64,000 bases of DNA, taken from Xiphophorus maculatus (Eukaryota > Chordata > Actinopteri > Cyprinodontiformes > Poeciliidae). This document shows positions 38,655-61,464 of the stretch, piece by piece. Under the pieces are notes generated by a model that searched no databases, was not told the DNA's origin, and saw nothing but the letters and a program-made list of their open reading frames with translations. The translations under genes and the position numbers were made by a program. Location: assembly GCF_002775205.1 (NCBI RefSeq), contig NC_036461.1, positions 13,119,015 to 13,183,014 on the forward strand, written 5' to 3'. Numbering within the stretch: position 1 is the stretch's first letter; each line of letters begins with the position of its first letter.

Positions 38655-39369
38655 TGATTCAAGTAGTGCATTATATTGGATATAAATCACTCAATATTTA
38701 GGATTAAAAATTATGGTTCTTATGTTAAACTAGTTTGGATTCCTGCCCACATTGGTGTGGTAGGAAATGACTTGGCTGATAGTTTTGCTAAGAGTGCTGC
38801 AAAAAAGAATATTGTTGATTAAAATAAGTGAAAATGAGGTAAAGAATATTATTAAAATGTATATCAAGAAGAAATGTCAAAAACAGTAGGATAGAGGAGG
38901 CAATGCTAGGTTTTATTATAGTATCCAAAAAAGTTGGAGAATTAAGGAAATGTAATAGAATTAAAAAAGAAAAAGATGTTATATCTAGAATAAGATTTGG
39001 ACATACAGGATTAGTCTTAAAATAATTAATAAGTATAGTAAAGGTTGTTGTAACTATTGTGGAAAATCAGAAACAGTCCAACAATTTTTTTTTAGAATGT
39101 AATAAATATGTTCAGGAAAGAGAGGTGTTACTTAGAAATTTAAGTAGGGATAAAAATAAATTAGATATTAGGGAATTATTTCAGAGATCATCTGGGGATG
39201 TAGTTTTTAGCAGTTTTTTTTTTTGTTTTCTAAGAAGAACGGGCATTATGGGGAGATTATAATAGGTAAACGTCTGATTCATACTCCAATCTGGAAGGTG
39301 GCGGTAATGCACCTATAAGCTGTTTGCCAACCGCCATAAAAATAAAAAAAAGAAGAAAAAGCAGACGCA
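38655..39369 (+). mobile_element. 5'-truncated LINE (I/Nimb-like) with RNase H relic
   Basis: 38730-38816 reads LVWIPAHIGVVGNDLADSF followed by AKSAAKKNIVD and a stop. WIPAHIG..GN..AD is the RNase H region of I-clade non-LTR elements. Further on are the fragments RIRFGHTGLVLK and CNYCGKSETVQQFFLECNKY (zinc-knuckle-like C..C....H/F...C). The 3' end has GGAAGGTGGCGGTAATGCAC and CCAACCGCCATAAAA with a short A/G-rich tail, a familiar fish LINE 3' end. The same 13 bases, GTACTGCGTCAGT, lie at 38642-38654 and 39370-39382, as expected of a target-site duplication. The remains contain stops, so it is dead. Confidence 0.75.
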
Positions 39370-39453
39370 GTACTGCGTCAGTCACATGAGTTTTAGTCCT
39401 AAATGCACATTTGTCAGATATCAAGGATCTATCGCAGATCTCCTTCGTTTAGT

Positions 39454-42174
39454 ATGGGTTTAGAAGCCTGGTACATGAACTGCTCGGACGAGGACCAGAG
39501 GAAGCCCCATAGACTGAACCCGAATCAGTCCGTCTCCCTGGACGAATTGAGGAAGCTCGGAGTTTTCTACTGGAAAGTAAATACACGCATTCCTCAGCTG
39601 CTGCTCGACACCAGTAGACAGAAGTGCATCCCTCATAATCATGCAGCCACTTTATCTCTCACAGCGTCTTAATTACACAAATCAAACCGTTCTGAGCAGC
39701 TCTGCGTTTGCTTACTGTGTCCCTGCAGCTGAACGCCGATACCTATGAAACAGATCCAGAGCTGGAAAAGATCCGCAAAGAGCAAGGATACTCCTACATG
39801 GACATTATTACAATTGAAAGGGACAGACTACCCAACTATGAGGAAAAGGTAACTCTTTTACTTCCACTTGTCTAAAGATATTTTGGAAGTTGTGCAATTT
39901 CTTGAGTACAACTTTTGAGTACTCCATCAGGATGGGCAATTAGGAGATGTAATGACATTTAGCAGGATTTGTTGTAATAAGGACAAAGATATCGATAAGA
40001 CATTGTAGTCGAAGCCCTGCAAGCAGAAGAAATCAACAACTTTTCAATCATACTTAACTACACCAGTAAACTGCAGTTAATTGTATTTTTTAATGTCATA
40101 TTTATTTATGCTCTCTCTTAATGCATGAGTTATGACCATATTCCAGATTTATTTTTCAAAGTTTAATTCATCTTTACAGATACAAAAAATTTAAATGTTC
40201 TTTTTGAACATGAGTGGACAACATAAGTTGTTGAAATAAGTATGTTATAAACATTTAATATTAAAATCCTTAAAAGCCTAACCGGAGATTGGGGTTTAAA
40301 TCATATTTGGCTCAAAACCTCTATGCATTACACCTATCTGTATATTTTATAGATTTGAAGTAGTATTTACTGTATTTGCTTCTTTTAAATGAAAAACAAA
40401 ATAAAGGAATAAATATACATTATATTCAGAAAAAAAATCAGAATATTAAATTGACCACATATTTAATTTCTTTCTAACATTATTAATTAATGGGAGAATA
40501 AGTGATCCAGCATTCTTAGCTTAATATTTCTTCAGGCTTGTCAATCAATCCATCAATCCATAATCTCGACTCTTTTAATAATCCCAAACCCGCTGCTGAA
40601 AGTGGCACTTCAACAATGAAAAATTCTGAAAAGACCCGCATCAGTATCTTCATGGAACCAAGCGAACAAACAAAAAAAGAAATCAATAGAAGCTGTGAAG
40701 AAATTTGACAGTACTACTAAGGAACACAAAGACAAACTCACATATTGAAACAGGTTATTTTAAAGCTTGCAGGTTTTTATATGTGCTTTAGTAATGAGTT
40801 TGGATGTGTTGGGTCTATTTTCGTTCCCAGCCTGCAAGGAATCAACCAGAGACACAAGTTACTCTTTTGCCGAAGAGGGGAGAGAAGCCAGACACGGAGA
40901 ACCGCAGTCAAACAACTGTCTGGCATCAACTCCACCGGCTCTCACCTCTCAGCTGCTTTTTATTATCACGTCAAGGAAAAGAGGGTTGGCTTGCTTCACA
41001 TAGTCACCCAGATAGTTTCATCAGAGAACTCTGCCACAGGATGTCCTGGGACACTATTACAATACACAAAGCTGACTCGTCTAAGACAGGCAGTTTGATA
41101 ACACCAGAAGAGTGAGTGAGCATTTCTAATCTCCAAACAAACATTGATAAAACAAGAAGAGCGTGTAGGGTTTCTAATCTTCAAGCAAACATCCAAAGAA
41201 CAGCTAATAATGTGCCATAAAAGAAAAGGGATCAAAGAAGAAACACAAAAGAATAATAATATGAAAACATACAAACTCATAATTTTAATAAACTTAGATC
41301 ATTTTTCCAACAGGATGGGTGGCAAACCCTCTGGCAATACATACTGCAATTCTTACTGATATAGACATATGTAGGCAGCATCATTAGTAGCACTACTATT
41401 GTCTCAAATACTAATTCTACTACTATACCTTATGCTTCAGCTGAAGATGTTCTATGAGGAGCATTTACATTTGGATGATGAGATCCGCTACATCCTGGAC
41501 GGGCAGGCCTACTTTGATGTCCGGGACAAGGAGGACCGATGGATCCGAATCGCCATGAAAAAGGGAGACTTGATCACCCTGCCGGCAGGCATCTACCACC
41601 GCTTCACCCTGGATGAGACGGTACATCGCAGATTTAACACACCTGATAACTCAATAATTTAGTAATATACAAAGCGGGCAAAAGCATTAAATGAGTCAGA
41701 AATTTACTGAAAGAACTAAAGATTAGAGTTTATAGAAGAGGCCTACAAAACCTTCAGGGTTTGAAGAATGGACCAAAACGACACCTGAAGGAGGCGTCTT
41801 GAAGCCGTAGCCAACAGAGGCATTTGTCCAAAGTTCTAAGTACATGTTTGCTAGCGTGTTTTTGACGATTTCCCTTAATCATTACACAGAACCTAATTAA
41901 TATGTGTGAACTGGATAAGTTGTTGATGACATGCAGTTTTGTTTATGTAGACAATAAACTGGGACGTCAGTCAGGCTTTTCTGAGAATGTTTTTTTTCTG
42001 CAGAACTTCACCAAAGCCATGCGGCTGTTTGTCGGGGAGCCGGTGTGGAAGGCCTACAACCGGCCGGCAGATGACTTCGACATCCGGCAGAAATATGTGG
42101 CCTCGCTGCAGGGATCCTTAAAGGCTGCAGATTCCCTCCCAACTAATACACTAAAACCACCTCCTTCAGTTTGA
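39454..42174 (+). CDS. adi1: Acireductone dioxygenase 1 (adi1), four exons
   Basis: Exons 39454-39576, 39729-39848, 41441-41620 and 42004-42174, all in frame with GT-AG junctions, encode 197 residues. The enzyme converts acireductone to the keto-acid precursor of methionine in the methionine salvage pathway, with Fe2+; Ni2+ gives an off-pathway product in the family. It is a cupin. Metal ligands are visible: His89 and His91 in EEHLHLDDE, Glu95, and His134 in [22 protein letters not shown] is also family-typical. The C-terminus ([19 protein letters not shown]) is about 18 residues longer than in human. It is convergent with trappc12, as in mammals. A LINE lies just upstream of the start. Confidence 0.95.
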
Positions 42175-42440
42175 CCTCAGCAGGTTCATAAGAAGACTGA
42201 TGAGGAAAGACGTACACTGATAATTTGTGATGAATGAGATCTTCAAGTGGAAGGCATCAGATTACTCATTTGTGCTGTACTGTTTAAAAGATTGCATAGT
42301 GCTTTTTAAGGGGTTACTTATTAGTTTCTTTAGATACTTATGCTTTTTATTTTACCTGGGTTTGAGGTGAAGAAGTTTGAAGTAATTTCACTAAAAGGTG
42401 ACTTCTTTGCCAGCAACAAAAGATGAGTGCCTTCATTTGT

Positions 42441-42450
42441 AATAAATAAA
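42441..42450 (+). terminator. adi1: adi1 poly(A) signals
   Basis: Two overlapping AATAAA hexamers (42441-42446 and 42445-42450) about 270 bases after the stop codon. Confidence 0.6.
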
Positions 42451-44468
42451 GCATGAGTCTAATTTCTAATTCCAAGCTCAGAAAATAAACAAAATGGCGT
42501 TCATGTCAAATCAATGTACATTTTTATTACACTAGAAATAAATCTGCTGCTAATGTCTTTTATTCTATTTTTATTAATTCCAGCATGTTACTGTGACACA
42601 ATAGATTTATTCAGGATAAAACAGCTCTTTTTATACATAAATATGATAAACATAAAGACAACAGCAGAAGAAAAAGCAAAACAAATCGATAAGGTAATTC
42701 AGACAACACTTCAGATATGTACAACTTTGGGTTTTGAATATTTTTTACATTTCCATTCAGTGGGAATGAAACCGATGCAATCTGAGGGGCTTGTTAATTT
42801 TCACTGCGGGAGTGATGAAATCTAGTGGTAGTCCTGTAGTAGCTGCATTAAAAAGTTTAAGGAGTCTGAAGCTCAGGATAATGCCCAGGCCTGGTCTCAC
42901 TGTGAGCCAGCAGCTCCTGTAGTGTAACAACACGTCCTCCTGACTAAAAGTTTCTGAACACTGATCATATACATTATTTTTATTTTTTTTTTTTTCGTAA
43001 TTTTGAATTTCTCAGTTAAAATATATTTACTGAGAGGAATGTTTGGGAAACGTGTTTATTGATGTTAGAGAGCAGCCTGTCGTGTCTTTTTGAATTGACT
43101 ACAGAAGATGGGGCTGTTTTCATGGTTGGTCTTGCTGTAATGATCTTTGAGCAGAGGGTCATGTGACGGCTTAAATAGACGGGCCCAAAGAGAGCCACAT
43201 TCCAGCGGGGCAAAGAGAGAGAGAGAGAGAAAAAAATCACTGATGTGGATCAAGCTTTATCCCAGATTTAGTTCAAATTTAAGCGCAGATCCATCCAGAA
43301 GATTTTGAGTCGTGTTGCACACATGCAACCTGATGGTTGGAGCACAGCTAAAGGAAACCTAACATTACTGTATTCAGGTCAGAATGAACCATCAAAGAAA
43401 CAACTTTAAGTTGATAAAACTGAGGGTTCAGTCTGATCAGTGTCTGGATGTAGAAAAGCTTTTTGCACACAGTTCCTAAGCAGTCTGGAAAACTGATGCA
43501 TTTTATTTAAGAGGCTTTTTAGGTTTGGGTGAGGAAAGAACATTAATATTACCAGACTCGTTCCTTATTCTGTTCACTAAGAGTCTTTTCCTTCCATCTG
43601 TTCAACCATACATTCATTCTTCCATCTTTTTGCCAGTATGTCGGCTCCATCATTATGCATTTCCATCCTTCTTTCAGTGTTTCATCTTGTCTTTCTTGTA
43701 TTTTTGTCCGTCCATCTGTCCATGTTTCATTTGTTTCTGTCTTCTGTTTAAACTTCTGCATTAAATCCAGACCAATTTGGAAATGTAAGTTTTTATTATT
43801 TATACCTTTAAAACCTGTCTTAAAAAGAACTGAGGATTCGGAATATTTTGAGTCTGCATAAAGTCTGGAAATATGGGTAGGAACCCTGTTTACACAGGAG
43901 AGAAGTATGTAGTGACAAAAAGAAACGCTGGTTTAAAAGTCAAGTCTTCTTGTGTATCAGTGAAACACAAGAAGCATTAATCTGGCTGCATTAATACAGC
44001 CAGATTAATGCAGCGATGCCCTCACATGACCCTAATGTAATTTTTTTTACATTACTCCAGATTTCAAAGTGGTCTAAAAAGCTCACGTGTTACATAGTTG
44101 GATTATTACTATTATTAGTTTTTGCCTTGAACCCAGGCATTCACTCCCTCAGTATTTATGCAGAGCTGCAGCACAAACAACAAAACAAATAAGCACATTC
44201 ACCACAAATTCTTTCAGTCTCAAAATGCTGTAAGTGTGAGGACTGTTTCTGGGTCGCTGCTCACATGGCAGGAGCGCTGGACCACTTTAGTGCGATAAAA
44301 GCCGATCTCAAACGTCCCCTTTTAACATCTCTGAAACTGAACAGCAAGCATTGGTTTTACTGTCCCACAGGAGGACGGCTTAGTTCCTCTCTGAACACAG
44401 AGCTGCAGTACCCGTCGTTAACACGGGGCAGCAGCAGCACCACAGTTCTCTCCCAGTTGTCCTTCCTC
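42451..44468. other. Convergent intergenic region with trappc12 3' UTR
   Basis: No other gene is supported. Most of this is probably the 3' UTR of trappc12 (minus strand); minus-strand AATAAA hexamers lie at 43502-43507 and 43055-43060, but I cannot say which is used. A 15-bp hairpin lies at 43974-44011. Confidence 0.45.
43974..44011. repeat. Perfect 15-bp-arm hairpin
   Basis: GCATTAATCTGGCTG, 8-base centre, then its exact complement. A second overlapping palindrome (CTGCATTAAT and ATTAATGCAG) makes it a nested fold. It may lie in the trappc12 3' UTR. Confidence 0.85.
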
Positions 44469-54957
<10,489 letters not shown>

Positions 54958-57900
54958 CTGCGGGGAAGAAGAGTCGCAACATGTCAGGGGGACGCCACAC
55001 TGATTGACTGACTCTGCTATGAATCATGCATTTTGTCTGAAGCAACATTTCTGCTTTCCTCTAATGACAGTTCTGTAGTTCAATAATTCTGCATTGCAAT
55101 CTGATCTTTTTTAAGGCTCTTTCTCTCATTCACACATGAATTTTTAAAGTTCTAGAAATATGAATGCAGAATGAAAAACTTCAATCCTTGTTTCTACTGC
55201 TTATTTGTTATGGAAAAGACCAACAGGAGGTCCAGAGCTTTTAGATGTTGAAATCTAAAAGATGTTGAAATAGAGGAAAAGATCTCCTATGCAAGGAGTA
55301 GAGATGTGAAACAAACTGAACTTTTAGCTCAAAGTTATCCTGGAGGGTTTTTTTTTTAGCTAAGGCTAATTATATACCTGACAATTGGAGGTTTATCACA
55401 ATATGTGGATTTGTGTCTGTATAAATAAACAAAATCAAGTTGACCGTATTAAAGAAAGAGCAAAAACAGCAAAATGAATCCAATTTTAATCTAAAAAGAG
55501 GCAAAAGTGGAGCTCAATTAGTTTTTTTTCTTGAAAATGGATTTGGCTAATTTAATGTTTTACCCCTTTGGTCTAGTCAGTAGTCAAAAAATACATTTAT
55601 CATATGGTGGTTTTAAGAAAAGGTGTCTAATCAATCAGATATTCAGAAATAAAAAAAGAAGGAAACACTGAAGGAAGGAAAAAAGTAAGTGTATAATGTA
55701 GGAGGGATAAAGCATTTACTTTGGGGTGAGAAATAAAGCCTGGATAGCCACTTTTTTTCCAAAAGTCTTCTTTTCATTTCCACACTTATATTTTTGTTTC
55801 TCAAAAAATATTACTATAACTCTATGAACTTGGAGTTCTTATATATTTATATTCGCATATAAGTTTATTTGGTGATCTCATTCCAGCTCAAAACTGCTGT
55901 TTCTTTGTGTCTAGGTAATATAAGGTGAAAATTAATTACAAAGCTTAAAATATCCTAAATTGTATCTTGTAATGAAGATGGTAATCATGGTACTAATAAA
56001 AATGTAAGTAAACCCCAATTTTATTTACACTCCAAAGATCACTTCCAAAGATAACCCAAAGTACCTGGGTTACTTTCAGAGACTTGGCGTGAAATTTTAA
56101 TTTCATTATTCCACACCAAGAATAATTAAATAAGGCAAACTGAAAAATTAGCATCAAACTAATATTCAAAGTTCAATTTATTTTTTTGTGGAACGGATGC
56201 AGCAAGCTACAGAGGAGCGCAGCAGTATTATAAATTTCTTTCTATTTTTTTGTTGCACCTAGAGCAGATCATCACAATAACCACACGTGCTGATAGGAAT
56301 AGACTTATTTCTGAAACTCACAGGAATTCGCTGATTTTGAGGATGTACTCATTTAGATATATGCAAACGTCAATGATAATATCACTACATCTAAGCCTGA
56401 AATATAGAAAACACAGCAAATTAAACAAAGGCTGCGTTTTCATGTATGCCGATGTACAAGACGTACGAGCGCACTAAAACCCAGAGAAGGAGTGAATATG
56501 CATACAAACACACACAGACCCAGATATTAGCAGCATCTGCTTCCACAGGAGGTGGTACAATAGAGAGAAGAGGAAAGAGGAGGCGGAGGTGTGAGAGTCA
56601 CCCCACCCCATCAGCACACATGACAAGGTCGGCTTGCCGATTGGGTCCTAAGTGCCGCGCCATTCATCACAGCCAGAGAGCTAATTAGGAGACAGCGAAA
56701 TAGAGGGGGTAACTTTCTTTCTAGTCATCTTTATCGCAAAACTCATCAGCGTTCTCTTTGTCCCTCTCTGTTGTAGATGCTCTCTTTCAACTTCATCCTT
56801 TCTTCCTTTCTTTTTTCATGTTTCTCCTACATTTGTTTTCCCTCCATCTTCCCACTTCCTCTCCCTTTCATCACGGTCTAATTTTTCCCTCCCTCTTCCT
56901 CCTGCTGTCATTTCCTCGTGCTTCGCTCTTTCCTCGTCCCGCCCTCCTCCGCTCAGTTCTCCTGCCCTGCGCCAGTAGCTGCACTGCCTCTGAATCTTCA
57001 TTAGGGGGGGAAATGAAGCTGAAAACGAGGAGGCAGCATGGATGGCCAAAAGCAGCTGCACTCACTCACACACAAGCACATCCTACTACAGTACACCGCT
57101 GCCCTGCCACAGGGCATAAAAACAAGACAGGTGTGCAAGCGTTTGTCTCTAAGTGTCTTCGTGAGGCTGGGATTTAGGCTGATTGTTGTGCGATAGCTGC
57201 ATTCCTCAACATACACACACAGACGCACAGTGGAGACGGGACAGAAAAGGATAAAGGGCTTCAGAGGTGCACGAATGGGATGTGGATGAAAGAAATCTGG
57301 CCGACATTAATAGAGGAACAATAAAGGCTTTAAAGCTGGCTACAGGAGGGAAACAAGCAAAACTATAAAAATTGAAACAGGATCTCAGAGTCTAGAGACA
57401 GTGGCCAGCGGAGCAGACAGCAAAATGTGGAGGAGACAGTTTATGCAAAGCGGATAGTCAAAAAAAGAAAAAAAAAAGTGCCAAAGCCTCAATAAGTGAA
57501 CTTCAGCTCAGTCCTTATGCAACGATGCAGCATCACACCCTTGCATAACTCAGTGCTCTGATATTATCTTACACCACCCTGTAATTTTAGGTCTTGAACC
57601 AAACCAAACATTAGAGCCGAAAAAGGAGGTGGTGATTTGAGAAGCAAGCTAACGGCCTGCATTGTTCGAGTGGCAAGGTGACAGGGTCAGGACTCCGCTG
57701 AAGATGTAATGTGAGCGCCCTTCGAGTGGGATAATAACAGACATCTGAGGCTCACTGTGATTTAAATTTGAGCAGACCGAGGTCTGACCTCACTGATGAA
57801 AAGAAACTATGTGAACAATCATAGGCGGGACTGTATCCAGATGCTAATCTAACATTTAGAACATAAAGGGTCTTTGCTCATGCTGCCAGTATTCATTACA

Positions 57901-58861
57901 ATGTCAGATATAACATGTTTTATCTTTTCAATTTCTCAAGGCCAATTTGGTCGGCTAGCCTTATTCTACCTGCCTGACATAGCCCGCTTTATCTTTGAGG
58001 TCAGACTCACTGAAACTCAGCCAGAGAGCAGGGTTTAAGCCACACTGACTTTCTCTATTAGCACACAAGTTGTCTTTATTGATTATAGAAGATTGTCCAA
58101 TCTGAGAAATAATTTGTCCAACACTAAGAATAAAATTAAAAGAACAAATCTAGATAAAGTTATGAAGAAAAAAATTTATAGGGAGTACTTTTATTTCCTG
58201 AGATTGTGCATTTTCTTGTTTTGCTGCCGACTAAAGGATGAATGAGGTCCATTAGTCTATGAACCTGCTGCTGCAGGCCTTCTGAGGAGCAGTTCTAAGC
58301 TGCAGTATTTTTGTTATATATTTCCAATTTAATCTTTGTTTAGCCAACTGAAGAAAAAGAAACCATTATGGGTCTTTACAAACAGCAGCATATATTTTAG
58401 AAACATTTAAGACGTCCCCCACTGCTCTCATGCAATCTGAATAAGTTAGGCTGCCCAATATGTTACAAATGCATTGACAACATGAGTATGCGAAACATTC
58501 ATATTGCAAAACACTGTTGCCTAAGACCTTCCAAGTTTTATGAACATATATAGTACATGCTAATGTAATGCTTAGCCAGTCAGAGTCTCATGGCAACCGA
58601 TGCTCACCCTGGAGACAGATGAGATTACCTAAAACGCTAAAGGTCAAAATTTGAAGGATGCGACGATGAGAAAGAGTGAAAAGGAGAATAAGAGGTACAG
58701 ATCATATCGTATCAGATATCATCACAATGTTTACCAATATTATCGCTATCAGAAGATTTCCTGATGCTATGCAGCCCCATGAATATGAGGGGGGGAAAAT
58801 ATCAGCTACTGTCCAGGTGAATTTGTACATTTTTAAAGGATTCCAGCTACAGCTTTAAACG

Positions 58862-58896
58862 ACCTTACAAACTGAGCAAAATGTAGTTTGTAAGGT
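58862..58896. repeat. Perfect 12-bp-arm hairpin
   Basis: ACCTTACAAACT, 11-base centre, then AGTTTGTAAGGT. Confidence 0.8.
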
Positions 58897-59331
58897 AATT
58901 TAAACAAAATTCCTTCAGGTAATAATCATCTACAAAACATGATTAGCAGCAATAAAGTTGCAGCTGTCAACAGGCAACGCAAACAAGCTGGTAGTTAGAT
59001 AAGGAATTTGGGTTATGCAAAAATGCAATGATGAGTAGCAAACAAGAATTGGAAACACATTGTGTTACCCCATGTTTATGCATGTGGTATTTATAACAGA
59101 CTCTGTAACTAGAGAGTGGCAGATGACTGATAACATCACACACAGAAAGACTGCATTAAATACTAGAAGAGTGAATGAAGGTGGACAAAAAATTATAGCA
59201 AGAAACTGCCTTTAGTGTCAAAAAGATGGTTCAAACATATTTTTATTACGTAAAAAGAACAAAGAGCCATCTGTAGAGGTATTGAAGTTCTGATAATCAG
59301 TATTTTTTTTCTCAGAAATGTAAGCAATATT

Positions 59332-59440
59332 ATTCATATTTATAGAAAATAATGCTGTGCCAAGGACTGAGCCCTACGGAACACCCCTAAAAGTGTAAAT
59401 AATACAGCAACAGAAAATGATCCAGCTTCAATTGAACAAA
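59332..59440 (-). pseudogene. LINE reverse-transcriptase fragment (L2/CR1-like)
   Basis: On the minus strand 59385-59332 reads GVP, stop (TAG), GSVLGTALFSINMN. Intact L2/CR1-type reverse transcriptases have GVPQGSVLGPLLFSLYM here, so the stop is a C-to-T change of the Gln codon. Upstream residues (FSVAV) also resemble the family. Only a fragment. Confidence 0.5.
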
Positions 59441-59653
59441 TCCTGAATGTGATATCCCTCCATTCACAATACTGTCAGATGTCAGGCAAATAGATGTAAA
59501 CAAGACTCCAACAGTGTCCTAAGCAAAAATATAGACTGATACAAAGTGTTCTCAAATGTTCTGCCTTCTGAATAGAGCAGTATAGTTTATGAAAATACCA
59601 TCCTGATAGTTTGTTAAACTCTGATCCTTACAGGTGAAATATACATTGTATAT

Positions 59654-59682
59654 TTCAAAGGTAATATACATTTACCTTTGAA
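59654..59682. repeat. Perfect 11-bp-arm hairpin
   Basis: TTCAAAGGTAA, 7-base centre, then TTACCTTTGAA. A second small palindrome (AATATACATTGTATATT) overlaps its left edge. Confidence 0.75.
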
Positions 59683-61374
59683 GTGGAAAATCTCCAAAAA
59701 CCCTGTAGGATAGTTTAAGAAATCTCAGAAGCAGACATGACCGTCTGTTGACTAAATTTCATTTGAAACAAAAAATAACAAAGAAGAAAGAATTCCTTGT
59801 CCCATCACTTCCCTCTTTGTTTTGACCTTTGTGAATCAAAGGCTTGAATAATTTCAATTAACACAAAATCAGTGGTGGGATAAAAAAATCTAAGCAATAG
59901 ACTGATGGTGATTAATAATTTAGCACAGCTTAAATGACTTAGCAATAATTTATAATCAGCTCCATCCCAAAAGAAATAAGGAGGCATTACCATGGTGATT
60001 TATTGCCAGTCTTATCAAATAAGAAGCTCAATATGTGTGTTGGGATTCTTTTTGTCATGTCTCAGACAGTGCAGGAAAGTTACATTTTTCATCTTGTTTT
60101 AATGGCTCCTATATGTTTGCATTAGTTTAAAACACTACAAAGATGAAGGACATGAAGAAAGGCTATTAAGGAATTGAAAAGTAGCATAGCTACTTAAAAT
60201 ATTTTGCAGAGTAAATGCGTTCAGTATGTTTAAAGCTACACATAACAAGCCAATTAGTAATTAACAAGTCTGACTAAAAGTGGTTCACCCAAACTCTGAC
60301 ACACACCCATGCAAATGTATGCAATAAAAATGTGCACAGATAATGTCCTTCACTCCCTCAGACACACAAACACACATAATTAGTTTCTTTGCCAGTTAAA
60401 AGGGGTGATGCTTCTTAATTGTGTTGAAGATCGGAAGTTCAGTATGTCTATCCTTTGGTGAGTTTGAAAAAAACCTCTGCATAACAAAGCCTGATGAACA
60501 AACGAACGCCCACTTGCTCTCTCTCACAAGACCAGGGGCCTCCAGGCGAATCAAACTTAAAAGGGCTTCCTCACACCAGCCCTGGTTAACAGAGGGAGCT
60601 CCAGTGCTACTTCAATTAAGCTTCTGCATTTTGGATTACACTGAGGCTGTAGGAAAATATAGTAATATCCTAAAAGTGTATGCCAGTCATTGGCTAGCTC
60701 CACTTTGATGCCTCTGTTGTTGGCCTGCGGACACTTGAACCAGGGGACAGATATTGCCCCCCAGCTGAGGGACGGTTACTGTGCTGATATGCAGTTCACA
60801 AAGCAGTCGTTTTGTCTCCCACAGGCAATCACTCTGACTCTTCAAACAATATCACAGAGAGATGGTGAGACACAAGGCAACATAAAACACCACGTTCATA
60901 CACTATACTTGCACATAGCTTGCAAGAAAACTCCCAATAATACTCCCCAAGTTGGCTCAACACTGCTTCATGTTGTAAGTGAGGTTCCTCTGGGTAACAT
61001 CAACCACTGATTGAGTTGTGGGCAACTGGATAAAGCCTGACGGTTTGCTTGTCAACAGTAACGCCATTTCTTATTCCCCTCAGAGAGTGCTACGGAGGAC
61101 AGCTTTCAGAGCTGTGTGCCCACCCTGATCTGCAATCAACGCTCCCAAAGTAGGCAAGTCTTTATTCGTAGCGCACAACACAGAGGTGAAGATGGTAGTT
61201 GACATGGAAACTAAAACTGAAAATCTAGTGAGAGAAAGTTATTTATAACTGTTGAACCTTTTCTTTTGTTTTACATTTTTATCACATTAAGGCTTCAGAC
61301 TTCAATAAATTTCAAAGTATTCTACATAATCAAACAAAACACAGTAAATTACTCTCAACTGAAAAATCACCAAA

Positions 61375-61407
61375 AATTTATGTATGATGAAAAAGCATAC
61401 ATAAATT
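61375..61407. repeat. Perfect 12-bp-arm hairpin
   Basis: AATTTATGTATG, 9-base centre, then CATACATAAATT. Followed 20 bases later by a second hairpin at 61427-61464. Confidence 0.8.
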
Positions 61408-61426
61408 AAACAAAATTCTGTTCATG

Positions 61427-61464
61427 AACCCTTTGGAGTACATTCAAGGGTACTCCAAAGGGTT
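61427..61464. repeat. Perfect 14-bp-arm hairpin
   Basis: AACCCTTTGGAGTA, 10-base centre, then TACTCCAAAGGGTT. Confidence 0.85.

Noticed and set aside
40745-41115. Overlapping plus-strand open frames in adi1 intron 2
   Set aside because: Three frames are open together without a domain, and adi1 reads directly from 39848 to 41441 in frame.
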